Under the pieces are notes generated by a model. It was not told the origin of the DNA. It searched no databases and saw only the letters and a list, made by a program, of their open reading frames with translations. A program made the position numbers and the translations under genes. A stretch of 7,579 bases of DNA from Methylomonas sp. (lineage in GTDB: Bacteria; Pseudomonadota; Gammaproteobacteria; Methylococcales; Methylomonadaceae): the NCBI GenBank assembly GCA_026988195.1, contig JALSLS010000426.1:1-7579 (forward strand), in the 5' to 3' direction. Shown here piece by piece: positions 1 to 5,090 of the stretch. How positions within the stretch are numbered: the first letter of the stretch is position 1; every line of letters begins with the position of its first letter.

Positions 1-767
1 TCACTATTTTCACCTATCGAGCACAATTAGGTGCGGCAAACCCCACTGATGTCTTTATCCCTATTTTAATTGCGACCTATATGTCAACCATGGTTGGTTT
101 GCTGGCGGTCGCAACCGTGCAAAAAATAAATTTATTAGATAAAGTTATCTTCGCTTATTTAGGCGGCTTTACTGTCTTTGTTGCAGCTATCCTGTGTTAT
201 TTTTACCAGCTTAACCAAGAACAAATGCTAATTCAGTCTGCGCTTATTAGTAATGTTATCTTATTTACCCTAGTGATTACTTTTATAAGCGGTGCGGTAT
301 ACCAACGTATAAATGCTTATGATGCTTTTATAGAAGGTGCAAAAGAAGGATTTCAAACTGCGATTATCATTATTCCCTACCTTGTTGCCATGTTAGTTGC
401 CATTGGTGTTTTTAGAGCCAGTGGAGCATTAGATTTAATTATTGACCTGATTCGATATGTCGTACATTTTTTAGGCTTTGATAATCGCTTTATAGATGCC
501 TTACCCACCGCCTTAATGAAACCTTTTAGTGGCAGTGGTGCACGCGCTATGATGGTTGATACCATGCAAATTCATGGTGCAGACTCTTTTGCAGGACGCT
601 TATCATCTATCGTCCAAGGCAGTACAGAAACTACATTTTATGTGCTCGCTGTTTATTTTGGCTCTGTGGGCATCAAAAATATTCGTCATGCCGCCGCTTG
701 TGGGATAATTGCTGATTTTGCGGGCATTATTGCCGCAATTTTTATTGCTTATTGGTTTTTCGGTTAA
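1..767 (+). CDS. SpmA-SpmB fused membrane protein (nucleoside recognition/Gate domain), 5'-truncated
   Basis: The reading frame is open from base 3 to the TAA at 765-767, giving 254 visible residues; the real start lies outside the window. The ATG at 81 is internal, because matching SpmA-like sequence (GAANPTDVFIP, then IATYMSTMVGLLAV) begins before it. Residues about 1-50 look like the end of SpmA. From about residue 95 the protein follows SpmB: EGAKEGFQTAI, IPYLVAMLVAIGVFRASGA, then PFSGSGARAMM, HGADSFAGRLSSIVQGSTET and FYVLAVYFGSVGIKN. Several hydrophobic stretches mark it as a polytopic inner-membrane protein. Bacillus SpmA and SpmB are separate proteins needed for spore core dehydration; fused forms occur in bacteria that do not sporulate, where the substrate is unknown. 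The family carries the nucleoside-recognition/Gate domain of transporters. Its stop overlaps the start of mtaB, so the two are probably co-transcribed. The family call is firm; the function is open. Confidence 0.88.
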   Translation, partial: TIFTYRAQLGAANPTDVFIPILIATYMSTMVGLLAVATVQKINLLDKVIFAYLGGFTVFVAAILCYFYQLNQEQMLIQSALISNVILFTLVITFISGAVYQRINAYDAFIEGAKEGFQTAIIIIPYLVAMLVAIGVFRASGALDLIIDLIRYVVHFLGFDNRFIDALPTALMKPFSGSGARAMMVDTMQIHGADSFAGRLSSIVQGSTETTFYVLAVYFGSVGIKNIRHAAACGIIADFAGIIAAIFIAYWFFG

Positions 768-2056
768 TGTACATTTATCTCAAAACACTGGGCTGTCGTC
801 TTAATGAGGCAGAATTAGAAACATGGGCTCAAGCTTTTCAAAAAGCAGGCCATCAAATCACTCGAGAGGTTAAACAGGCTCATGTAGTCATTATCAACTC
901 TTGTGCTGTCACTGCCGATGCCTCCCGTAAATCCCGTCAACTTATCCGCCGTGTTCATCGAGATAACCCTAGCGCAAAACTGGTAATTAGTGGCTGTTAC
1001 GTCTCCTTAAATGAAGATGAAGCCGCTCAATTACTGGGTGTTGATTTAGTTATTAGCAATAAAAATAAAGATCAATTAGTTGAACAAACCCTTACCGCGC
1101 TTAACTTAGAAACAATGCCTGCGATGTCTACAGAGCCGGGTGAAACCTCTTTATTTAGCCGTGGCAGACAAAGAGCTTTTATTAAAGTACAGGATGGTTG
1201 CCGCTATCGCTGTACTTTTTGTATTGTTACCGTTGCTAGGGGCGAAGAAATAAGTCGCCCTGTTGAAACCATTATTAGTGAAATCAATTCATTACATCAA
1301 CAAGGTGTCAATGAATTTATTCTGACAGGCGTTCATCTAGGCGGCTATGGCAGTGATATTGAAAGCAATCTAACCGATTTAATTAAAGAAATTCTGGAAA
1401 AAACCAAGATTCCACGTCTAAGGTTAGGCTCCTTAGAGCCTTGGGAATTACCTGAAGGTTTCTTTAATCTATTTGAAAATCCTCGCTTAATGCCCCATTT
1501 ACACCTCCCTTTACAAAGTGGTTCTGACTCCGTTTTACGCAGAATGGCAAGACGTTGTAAGACGGAAGAATTTTCGGCTATGGTAAAACAGGCTCGCCAG
1601 CAAGTTAAACACTTTAATGTCACCACCGATATTATTGTTGGTTTTCCTGGAGAAACAGAGCAAGAGTGGCAAGACAGCTTTAACTTTATAAAACAAACAG
1701 GGTTTGGACATATTCATATTTTTACCTATTCCAGTAGAGAAGGCACTAAAGCGGCCACCCTACCCAGCCAGTTGACTAATGAAGTCAAAAAACAAAGAAG
1801 TAAGCAGTTACATGAGCTTGCCGAATCGATGAAGCAGCAATTTTCTAAAGAAAATTTGAACCAGCAATTTGCGGTACTTTGGGAAGGACACAAACAGGAT
1901 ATTGAGGACAATCAACATTTAGTTTTTGGCTATACCCCAAATTATTTAAGAGTTGCATGTAAAGTATCCAATGCTAACTCTATTGAAAATAAAATAATAA
2001 ATTCTGAGCTGCTATCCATTGCAGATGGGCATGTTAATTGTGCATTTAAAGAATAA
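767..2056 (+). CDS. mtaB: tRNA t6A37 methylthiotransferase MtaB (radical SAM)
   Basis: This 429-residue protein is predicted to add a methylthio group to N6-threonylcarbamoyladenosine at position 37 of ANN-decoding tRNAs, giving ms2t6A. The N-terminal UPF0004 domain has the expected cysteines C10 (TLGCRLNEAE), C46 (INSCAVT) and C77 (SGCY) for the auxiliary iron-sulfur cluster. The radical SAM domain carries CxxxCxxC at C145, C149 and C152, within DGCRYRCTFCIVTVARGEE. Later motifs include GVHLGGYG, LHLPLQSGSDSVLRRMAR and DIIVGFPGETEQEW. The last 70 or so residues are beta-rich and TRAM-like. KTLGCRLNEAE fits MtaB better than MiaB, which usually has a GCQMN-type motif. I chose the ATG at 767 over the in-frame ATG at 752 because family members begin a few residues before the first cysteine, and because 767 gives a TAATG overlap with the upstream gene. 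No clear RBS is seen, so translational coupling is likely. Confidence 0.9.
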   Translation: MYIYLKTLGCRLNEAELETWAQAFQKAGHQITREVKQAHVVIINSCAVTADASRKSRQLIRRVHRDNPSAKLVISGCYVSLNEDEAAQLLGVDLVISNKNKDQLVEQTLTALNLETMPAMSTEPGETSLFSRGRQRAFIKVQDGCRYRCTFCIVTVARGEEISRPVETIISEINSLHQQGVNEFILTGVHLGGYGSDIESNLTDLIKEILEKTKIPRLRLGSLEPWELPEGFFNLFENPRLMPHLHLPLQSGSDSVLRRMARRCKTEEFSAMVKQARQQVKHFNVTTDIIVGFPGETEQEWQDSFNFIKQTGFGHIHIFTYSSREGTKAATLPSQLTNEVKKQRSKQLHELAESMKQQFSKENLNQQFAVLWEGHKQDIEDNQHLVFGYTPNYLRVACKVSNANSIENKIINSELLSIADGHVNCAFKE

Positions 2057-2092
2057 ACCATACCTGTTCAGCTTATTGTAAGTTTTGATCAT

Positions 2093-2098
2093 TATAAT
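2093..2098 (+). promoter_or_regulatory. Candidate -10 box for the lipoprotein gene
   Basis: A perfect TATAAT lies 37 bases before the lipoprotein ATG, in the short gap after mtaB. No good -35 hexamer sits 16-18 bases upstream (the sequence there reads around AGCTTAT), and there is no TGn extension. The promoter may be weak or activator-dependent. It suggests the lipoprotein is transcribed apart from mtaB. Confidence 0.4.
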
Positions 2099-2135
2099 TT
2101 CATCAGTATTGTCCTCAAACTTAAAAGGTATAAAA

Positions 2136-2609
2136 ATGAAATCATCAATATTACTTATTTCATCAGTCATCGGACTAACCATGCTATCAGCTTGTGATCA
2201 AACAGCTGATGAATCCGCAAAGAGCGAACAAACGACAACTGTCAGTTCCGATACCAACCTTATCAATGGAGCTGCCTCATCAACTAATAAAACTATTGGT
2301 AAGGTCTCAGATACCCTTACTGAATCTGTCGATAGTGCTGCTACAGCCGCCAATAAAGCAGTCACTACGTTAGAACAAGCAAAAGACACTGCAAAAGAAA
2401 CAGTTTCAGAAACTTCAGAAGCGGCTACTCAAGCTCTATCTAATGCCAAAGAAAGCGTAAACCAAGCTATAAGTAACTCTAAAAATCAAGTTAATCAAAC
2501 CGTTGATTCAGGCAAAAACCTTATTAAAGACGCAACGACAAATATTCAACAAAAAGCTGAAGAATCAAATACCAGCGCACAAAAAAGCCTAGATGCTTTA
2601 ATTAACTAA
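2136..2609 (+). CDS. Small alanine/serine/threonine-rich helical lipoprotein, function unknown
   Basis: The 157-residue product begins with a lipoprotein signal peptide: K2, a hydrophobic core (ILLISSVIGLTML), and the lipobox L17-S18-A19-C20. The ATG at 2136 is preferred over the in-frame ATG at 2085 because it places a normal signal peptide at the N-terminus and has an AAAAGG RBS at 2123-2128, seven bases upstream. The residue after the lipidated cysteine is Asp (D21); in E. coli Asp at +2 is the Lol-avoidance signal, which would keep the protein in the inner membrane facing the periplasm. The mature part has no proline, phenylalanine, tyrosine or tryptophan. It is built of A/S/T/K/E/Q/N-rich amphipathic stretches such as AKDTAKETVSETSEAA and SKNQVNQTVDSGKN, resembling LEA-like or apolipoprotein-like helices. 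No specific family is recognised. It could bind membranes or peptidoglycan or act in stress, but none of this is shown. Confidence 0.8.
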   Translation: MKSSILLISSVIGLTMLSACDQTADESAKSEQTTTVSSDTNLINGAASSTNKTIGKVSDTLTESVDSAATAANKAVTTLEQAKDTAKETVSETSEAATQALSNAKESVNQAISNSKNQVNQTVDSGKNLIKDATTNIQQKAEESNTSAQKSLDALIN

Positions 2610-2665
2610 ATACCTACCTGCTAATAGCAAAGTGTTTAAAGTACTTTGTGACAAAAAGCCATGAG

Positions 2666-2689
2666 ACAGGACTAACAGCCCTGTATTTT
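2666..2689 (+). terminator. Weak terminator-like hairpin after the lipoprotein gene
   Basis: ACAGG (2666-2670) can pair with CCTGT (2680-2684) around a nine-base loop, followed by ATTTT. The stem is short and the T-run is brief, so this is only a possible intrinsic terminator for the lipoprotein transcript. Confidence 0.25.
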
Positions 2690-2716
2690 GGGATAGCTAG
2701 GTAACTACTCCCATCG

Positions 2717-2784
2717 TTCCCTCGCTCCAGCGTGGGAATGCATCCTGTGACGCTCCAGCGTCACGGAATACCTGAACGAGGGAA
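2717..2784. repeat. REP/MITE-like nested palindromic element
   Basis: Two hairpins lie inside an outer inverted repeat. Hairpin 1 pairs TTCCCTCGCT (2717-2726) with AGCGTGGGAA (2729-2738) around a CC loop, with a single T/T mismatch. Hairpin 2 pairs GTGACGCT (2747-2754) with AGCGTCAC (2757-2764) perfectly, also around a CC loop. The outer arms TTCCCTCG (2717-2724) and CGAGGGAA (2777-2784) pair perfectly. The core (GCTCCAGCGTGGGAATGCAT, 2724-2743) strongly resembles a repeat scattered through many gammaproteobacterial genomes and associated with RAYT-type (TnpA_REP) transposases. That link is from memory, not a search. No transposase is in the window, so this would be a non-autonomous copy. Confidence 0.7.
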
Positions 2785-2922
2785 TTTCCACGTTTAAAAC
2801 CAAGCCTTATTATCATTTTTCCTGTTATTTGACTCAGGATTGTTAATTTATTAAAGCCTGAAACTTTAACTTATAGGATTAGCTGAAGTATGAAATGGAA
2901 TCAAGATTTGCACTCCAAACAC

Positions 2923-2949
2923 CCTTGATTTCGCTTTGCTGCATCAAGG
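2923..2949. repeat. Second short palindromic element
   Basis: CCTTGAT (2923-2929) pairs perfectly with ATCAAGG (2943-2949) around a 13-base interior that contains its own GC/GC mini-stem with a TTT loop. No T-run follows, so it is not an obvious terminator. The sequence resembles other dispersed intergenic palindromes of gammaproteobacteria, but one copy cannot prove repetition. Confidence 0.45.
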
Positions 2950-3059
2950 CTACATTCATTTATTTTCTTAACTTAATAATACTGGAACTGACATAAGATC
3001 TCTTCTATCCCTGCAGAAGACTTTCCCACCCCTCAATATGTCATCAATTTTTAACCGAG

Positions 3060-3115
3060 CTGTCATTAAATCTTCAAAAAAACTTCACATTTCTGACACA
3101 TAAAAAAATTATCCT
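3060..3115 (+). promoter_or_regulatory. Candidate PhoB-dependent promoter of the PAP2-glycosyltransferase pair
   Basis: Four seven-base half-sites start exactly 11 bases apart: CTGTCAT (3060), TCTTCAA (3071), ACTTCAC (3082) and CTGACAC (3093). They are separated by AT-only four-base spacers (TAAA, AAAA, ATTT). This is the layout of tandem PhoB boxes. The first half-site is perfect and the last nearly so; the inner two keep only the TCA core. Ten bases after the last half-site comes TATCCT (3110-3115), a 4-of-6 match to a -10 box, and ten bases is the spacing seen in E. coli pstS and phoA promoters. There is no separate -35. Transcription would start near 3122, leaving a leader of about 65 bases. 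Confidence 0.55.
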
Positions 3116-3141
3116 TACCCCGTAGTCTGAAGAAAACACAA

Positions 3142-3166
3142 CTGAATTCTAAATAAGTTAATTCAG
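3142..3166 (+). promoter_or_regulatory. Inverted repeat in the PAP2 leader
   Basis: CTGAATT (3142-3148) and AATTCAG (3160-3166) are perfect complements around an 11-base AT-rich loop. The repeat ends six bases before the AAGGGG ribosome binding site (3173-3178). It could be a weak leader hairpin affecting translation, or a DNA operator. AT-rich sequence makes chance a real possibility. Confidence 0.3.
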
Positions 3167-3186
3167 AAATTAAAGGGGATGTAAAA

Positions 3187-3711
3187 ATGAAGTTAATCAA
3201 TTCACTGCATAAATACGATGTATTTATGTTCACACGTTTGATGAATGCAAGTTTTTATCGCTATTTAACACTACTTGCTCGTTATATTTCTAAAACAGGT
3301 GATGGCCTTTTATACCTGGGTTTAGCCGCTAGCCTTTATTGGCAAGACGGGTTGGATAGTCTTTTTTTACAAACCTTATTACTGGCTTTTTTGATAGAAA
3401 GACCTTTATATTTTGTTTTAAAGAATAGTTTTAAACGAAATAGACCTGAGGTGGCGCTAAATAACTTTACCAGCTTGGTAACTCCATCCGACCAATTTAG
3501 CTTTCCATCAGGTCATACTTCAGCAGCTTTTATGGTGGCGGCGATAACAGGGTATTTTGTACCAGTTTTATTGTTGCCACTATTAATTTGGTCCGTCTTG
3601 GTTGGTTTCTCTCGTGTAGTGCTTGGGGTGCACTTCCCTACCGATACGTTAGTAGGAATGATTCTTGGTACTAGCGTCGCGCTTTACAGTTTAAATCAAA
3701 TAATCGTATGA
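3187..3711 (+). CDS. PAP2-family membrane phosphatase (PgpB/phosphatidate phosphatase type)
   Basis: The 174-residue product is a small polytopic membrane protein of the type 2 phosphatidic acid phosphatase family, which hydrolyses lipid phosphates or diphosphates. All three catalytic motifs are intact: C1 KX6RP at K79-R86-P87 (KNSFKRNRP), C2 PSGH at 107-110 with H110 as proton donor, and C3 SRX5HX3D at S142-R143-H149-D153 with H149 as nucleophile. Hydrophobic segments lie at about 40-52, 59-78, 112-130, 131-150 and 154-170. An AAGGGG RBS (3173-3178) sits eight bases before the ATG. The TGA stop overlaps the next gene's ATG (ATGA), so translation is coupled to the glycosyltransferase. Substrate cannot be read from sequence. 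Phosphatidic acid, phosphatidylglycerophosphate and undecaprenyl diphosphate are all possible; the partner gene favours supplying a dephosphorylated lipid acceptor, but this is inference. Confidence 0.9.
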   Translation: MKLINSLHKYDVFMFTRLMNASFYRYLTLLARYISKTGDGLLYLGLAASLYWQDGLDSLFLQTLLLAFLIERPLYFVLKNSFKRNRPEVALNNFTSLVTPSDQFSFPSGHTSAAFMVAAITGYFVPVLLLPLLIWSVLVGFSRVVLGVHFPTDTLVGMILGTSVALYSLNQIIV

Positions 3712-4748
3712 AAATATTTTATGGTGTTCAAGGAACGGGTAATGGACATATTACCCGTGGACGGGTAATGGCAAAGGAGTTATATGCCGCCGGCTTTGAT
3801 GTCACCTTTCAGTTTACAGGGCGACCCAAGGATGATTTTTTTGACATGGAAGTCTTTAATGGCTATCAACACAGAGAAGGGCTAACCTTTAACACCGATA
3901 AAGGGCAGGTTAATTATATTAAAACAGCATTAAATTCCAGCCCCATACGTTTTATCAGTGATGTTAAAGCCTTAGATTTATCTTCTTACGATCTAGTCAT
4001 TAGTGATTTTGAACCCGTAACCGCTTGGGCGGCAAGATCACAAAAAAAACCAGTATTAGGTATTGGACATCAATATGCATTTGATCATGCTATTCCCCGT
4101 ACAGGTTCTGATCCTTTAGCTGATATGGTGATGAAATATTTTGCCCCTGCTAATAAAGGGATAGGTTTGCATTGGCATCATTTTGACCAACCTATTTTGC
4201 CACCCATTATCGAGACACCCGAAATTCCTCAGAGCATTAAAGTCAATAAAATCGTGGTGTATTTGCCCTTTGAAGACCAACAAGCAATGGTAAAACTTTT
4301 ATCACCCTATACAGATTATGAATTTCACCTGTACTCCCCCACTCCCGTAAGCAGTGAATTTGATCATATAATTTGTAACCCATTATCTAGGGAAGGCTTT
4401 AAAAAAGATATGTATAACTGTGCAGGCATTGTTAGCAATGCTGGTTTTGAATTGGCCAGTGAAGCCCTGCAGTTAGGCAAGAAAATTTTAGCCAAGCCAT
4501 TACATGCACAAATGGAACAGATTTCTAATGCCGCCGCGTTAAAACAACTGGGATTTGGGGAAACCATGCATGATATGGATGCCTCTGTCATAGAGAATTG
4601 GTTAGAAAAGAAAAAAGCGGTAAGGGTTAGTTATCCAAACGTTGCTAAATTAATTGTTAAATGGATGCAACAAGATATGCCTGCTATAGATAAAACCTTC
4701 ACTGAAAAAGTGTGGGCAGGTGTGGAAGTAGAGAGCATTGAGATTTAA
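3708..4748 (+). CDS. MJ1255/VC2487-type GT-B glycosyltransferase
   Basis: The 346-residue protein has the GT-B fold pattern of the MurG/UGT-like superfamily. The N-terminal domain opens with a glycine-rich acceptor-side loop (GVQGTGNGHITRG, from G6), followed by DLVISDFEPVTAWAAR and GIGHQYAF. The C-terminal sugar-nucleotide domain has SNAGFELASEALQLGKKILA (from S243), then the donor-binding P264, Q268 and E270-Q271 of a PLHAQMEQISNA motif. It lacks a signal peptide and transmembrane segments, so it probably works on the cytoplasmic face of the membrane. Both the overall pattern and the start MKIFYGVQGTGNGH match the MJ1255/VC2487 family, whose substrate is not established. It overlaps the PAP2 gene by four bases (ATGA). 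A natural reading is a lipid glycosyltransferase using a lipid acceptor released by that phosphatase, for example diacylglycerol. Other lipid or polysaccharide acceptors are possible. Confidence 0.85.
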   Translation: MKIFYGVQGTGNGHITRGRVMAKELYAAGFDVTFQFTGRPKDDFFDMEVFNGYQHREGLTFNTDKGQVNYIKTALNSSPIRFISDVKALDLSSYDLVISDFEPVTAWAARSQKKPVLGIGHQYAFDHAIPRTGSDPLADMVMKYFAPANKGIGLHWHHFDQPILPPIIETPEIPQSIKVNKIVVYLPFEDQQAMVKLLSPYTDYEFHLYSPTPVSSEFDHIICNPLSREGFKKDMYNCAGIVSNAGFELASEALQLGKKILAKPLHAQMEQISNAAALKQLGFGETMHDMDASVIENWLEKKKAVRVSYPNVAKLIVKWMQQDMPAIDKTFTEKVWAGVEVESIEI

Positions 4749-4862
4749 TATAAGTTGGCAAACTGTCATCAAAGCACCTTTGTATCGCCGTATTTAGTAA
4801 AAATCTAAAACCAATGTTTGTTAATATTCAGCACTCATAAAATTCTGATGGTGATGCAACAT

Positions 4863-4890
4863 AGCCAACGACTAGGCTTTAATTTTTCTT
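4863..4890 (+). terminator. Possible weak terminator after the glycosyltransferase gene
   Basis: AGCC (4863-4866) pairs with GGCT (4875-4878) around eight bases and is followed by TTAATTTTTCTT. The stem is only four base pairs and lies 115 bases after the stop codon, so the call is tentative. Confidence 0.2.
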
Positions 4891-5001
4891 CAAAAAAAGG
4901 GTATTTTTTTAAAACTACTCTTTTTCGTATCTGTTATTTGTTGAAACTTCAAGTGTAATAAGAAGGATTAAAGCGCTTCAGGCTTGATTTTGACAAAACC
5001 C

Positions 5002-5035
5002 CTGTAATAAAACTGTCATATTACGTTGATAGGCT
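5002..5035 (+). promoter_or_regulatory. Near-perfect PhoB box and candidate promoter of the EAL-GGDEF gene
   Basis: CTGTAATAAAACTGTCAT (5002-5019) matches the 18-base Pho box (two CTGTCAT repeats separated by four AT bases) at 17 positions; only the C of the first repeat is changed. Ten bases later comes TAGGCT (5030-5035), a poor -10 hexamer (3 of 6) but at the distance used by PhoB-activated promoters. No convincing -35 is needed for this promoter class. The start of transcription would be near 5042, about 50 bases before the GTG start codon. Confidence 0.65.
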
Positions 5036-5036
5036 A

Positions 5037-5067
5037 TGCAAACTATTTTTGTATCCACTAGTTTGCA
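5037..5067 (+). promoter_or_regulatory. Perfect 9-bp inverted repeat before the EAL-GGDEF gene (operator or leader hairpin)
   Basis: TGCAAACTA (5037-5045) is the exact reverse complement of TAGTTTGCA (5059-5067), with a 13-base T-rich centre. It lies just after the candidate -10 box and ends nine bases before the RBS. If transcription starts near 5042 the left arm would be cut in the RNA, which favours a DNA operator for a dimeric repressor. With a more upstream start it could be a leader hairpin. Confidence 0.5.
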
Positions 5068-5090
5068 GTATTTATTGAAGAGGGTAATGA

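Larger units (their letters stand above)
2610..3186. other. 577-base intergenic region between lipoprotein and PAP2 genes
   Basis: I see no credible coding sequence or tRNA here on either strand. In order it holds: an imperfect hairpin CAAAGT/ACTTTG (2628-2648) that includes the perfect palindrome AAAGTACTTT (2638-2647); the weak terminator-like hairpin at 2666-2689; the nested repeat element at 2717-2784; a featureless AT-rich stretch (about 2790-2910); the palindrome at 2923-2949; a small inverted repeat TCTTCT/AGAAGA (3001-3006 and 3015-3020); the candidate Pho-type promoter (3060-3115); and an inverted repeat in the leader of the PAP2 gene (3142-3166). It looks like an insertion hotspot for short palindromic elements next to a regulated promoter. 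Confidence 0.7.
4749..5090. other. 342-base intergenic region before the c-di-GMP gene
   Basis: No coding sequence is evident. It contains a lone Pho-like half-site CTGTCAT (4763-4769), a small inverted repeat CAAAG-CAC-CTTTG (4770-4782), a weak terminator-like structure (4863-4890), an A7/T7 inverted pair around GGGTA (4892-4910), a short dyad TTGAA-AC-TTCAA (4941-4952), a palindrome AAGCGCTT (4971-4978), a near-perfect PhoB box (5002-5019) and a perfect 9-bp inverted repeat (5037-5067) before the RBS. The right half is dense with dyads, as expected of a regulated promoter. Confidence 0.65.

Noticed and set aside
1345..1626. Minus-strand open frame of 93 codons inside mtaB
   Set aside because: It lies opposite a well-conserved radical SAM domain and has no recognisable protein features; it is a shadow of the + strand gene.
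2097..2167. 11-base direct repeat ATTTCATCAGT at 2097 and 2157
   Set aside because: The second copy is inside the signal-peptide codons and the sequence is simple; the 60-base spacing has no known meaning.
2988..2994. CTGACAT, another Pho-like half-site
   Set aside because: It is isolated, with no phased neighbour; the true-looking array begins 66 bases further on.
2610..3186. Possible CRISPR array or tRNA in the long gap
   Set aside because: The palindromes are single and unlike each other, with no regular spacers, and no cloverleaf with tRNA-type arms is visible.
4763..4769. CTGTCAT half-site just after the glycosyltransferase stop
   Set aside because: No partner half-site occurs 11 bases upstream or downstream and no gene starts near it, so it is probably chance.
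4892..4910. A7-GGGTA-T7 as a terminator
   Set aside because: The stem would be A/T only and unstable, so it does not meet the pattern of an intrinsic terminator.
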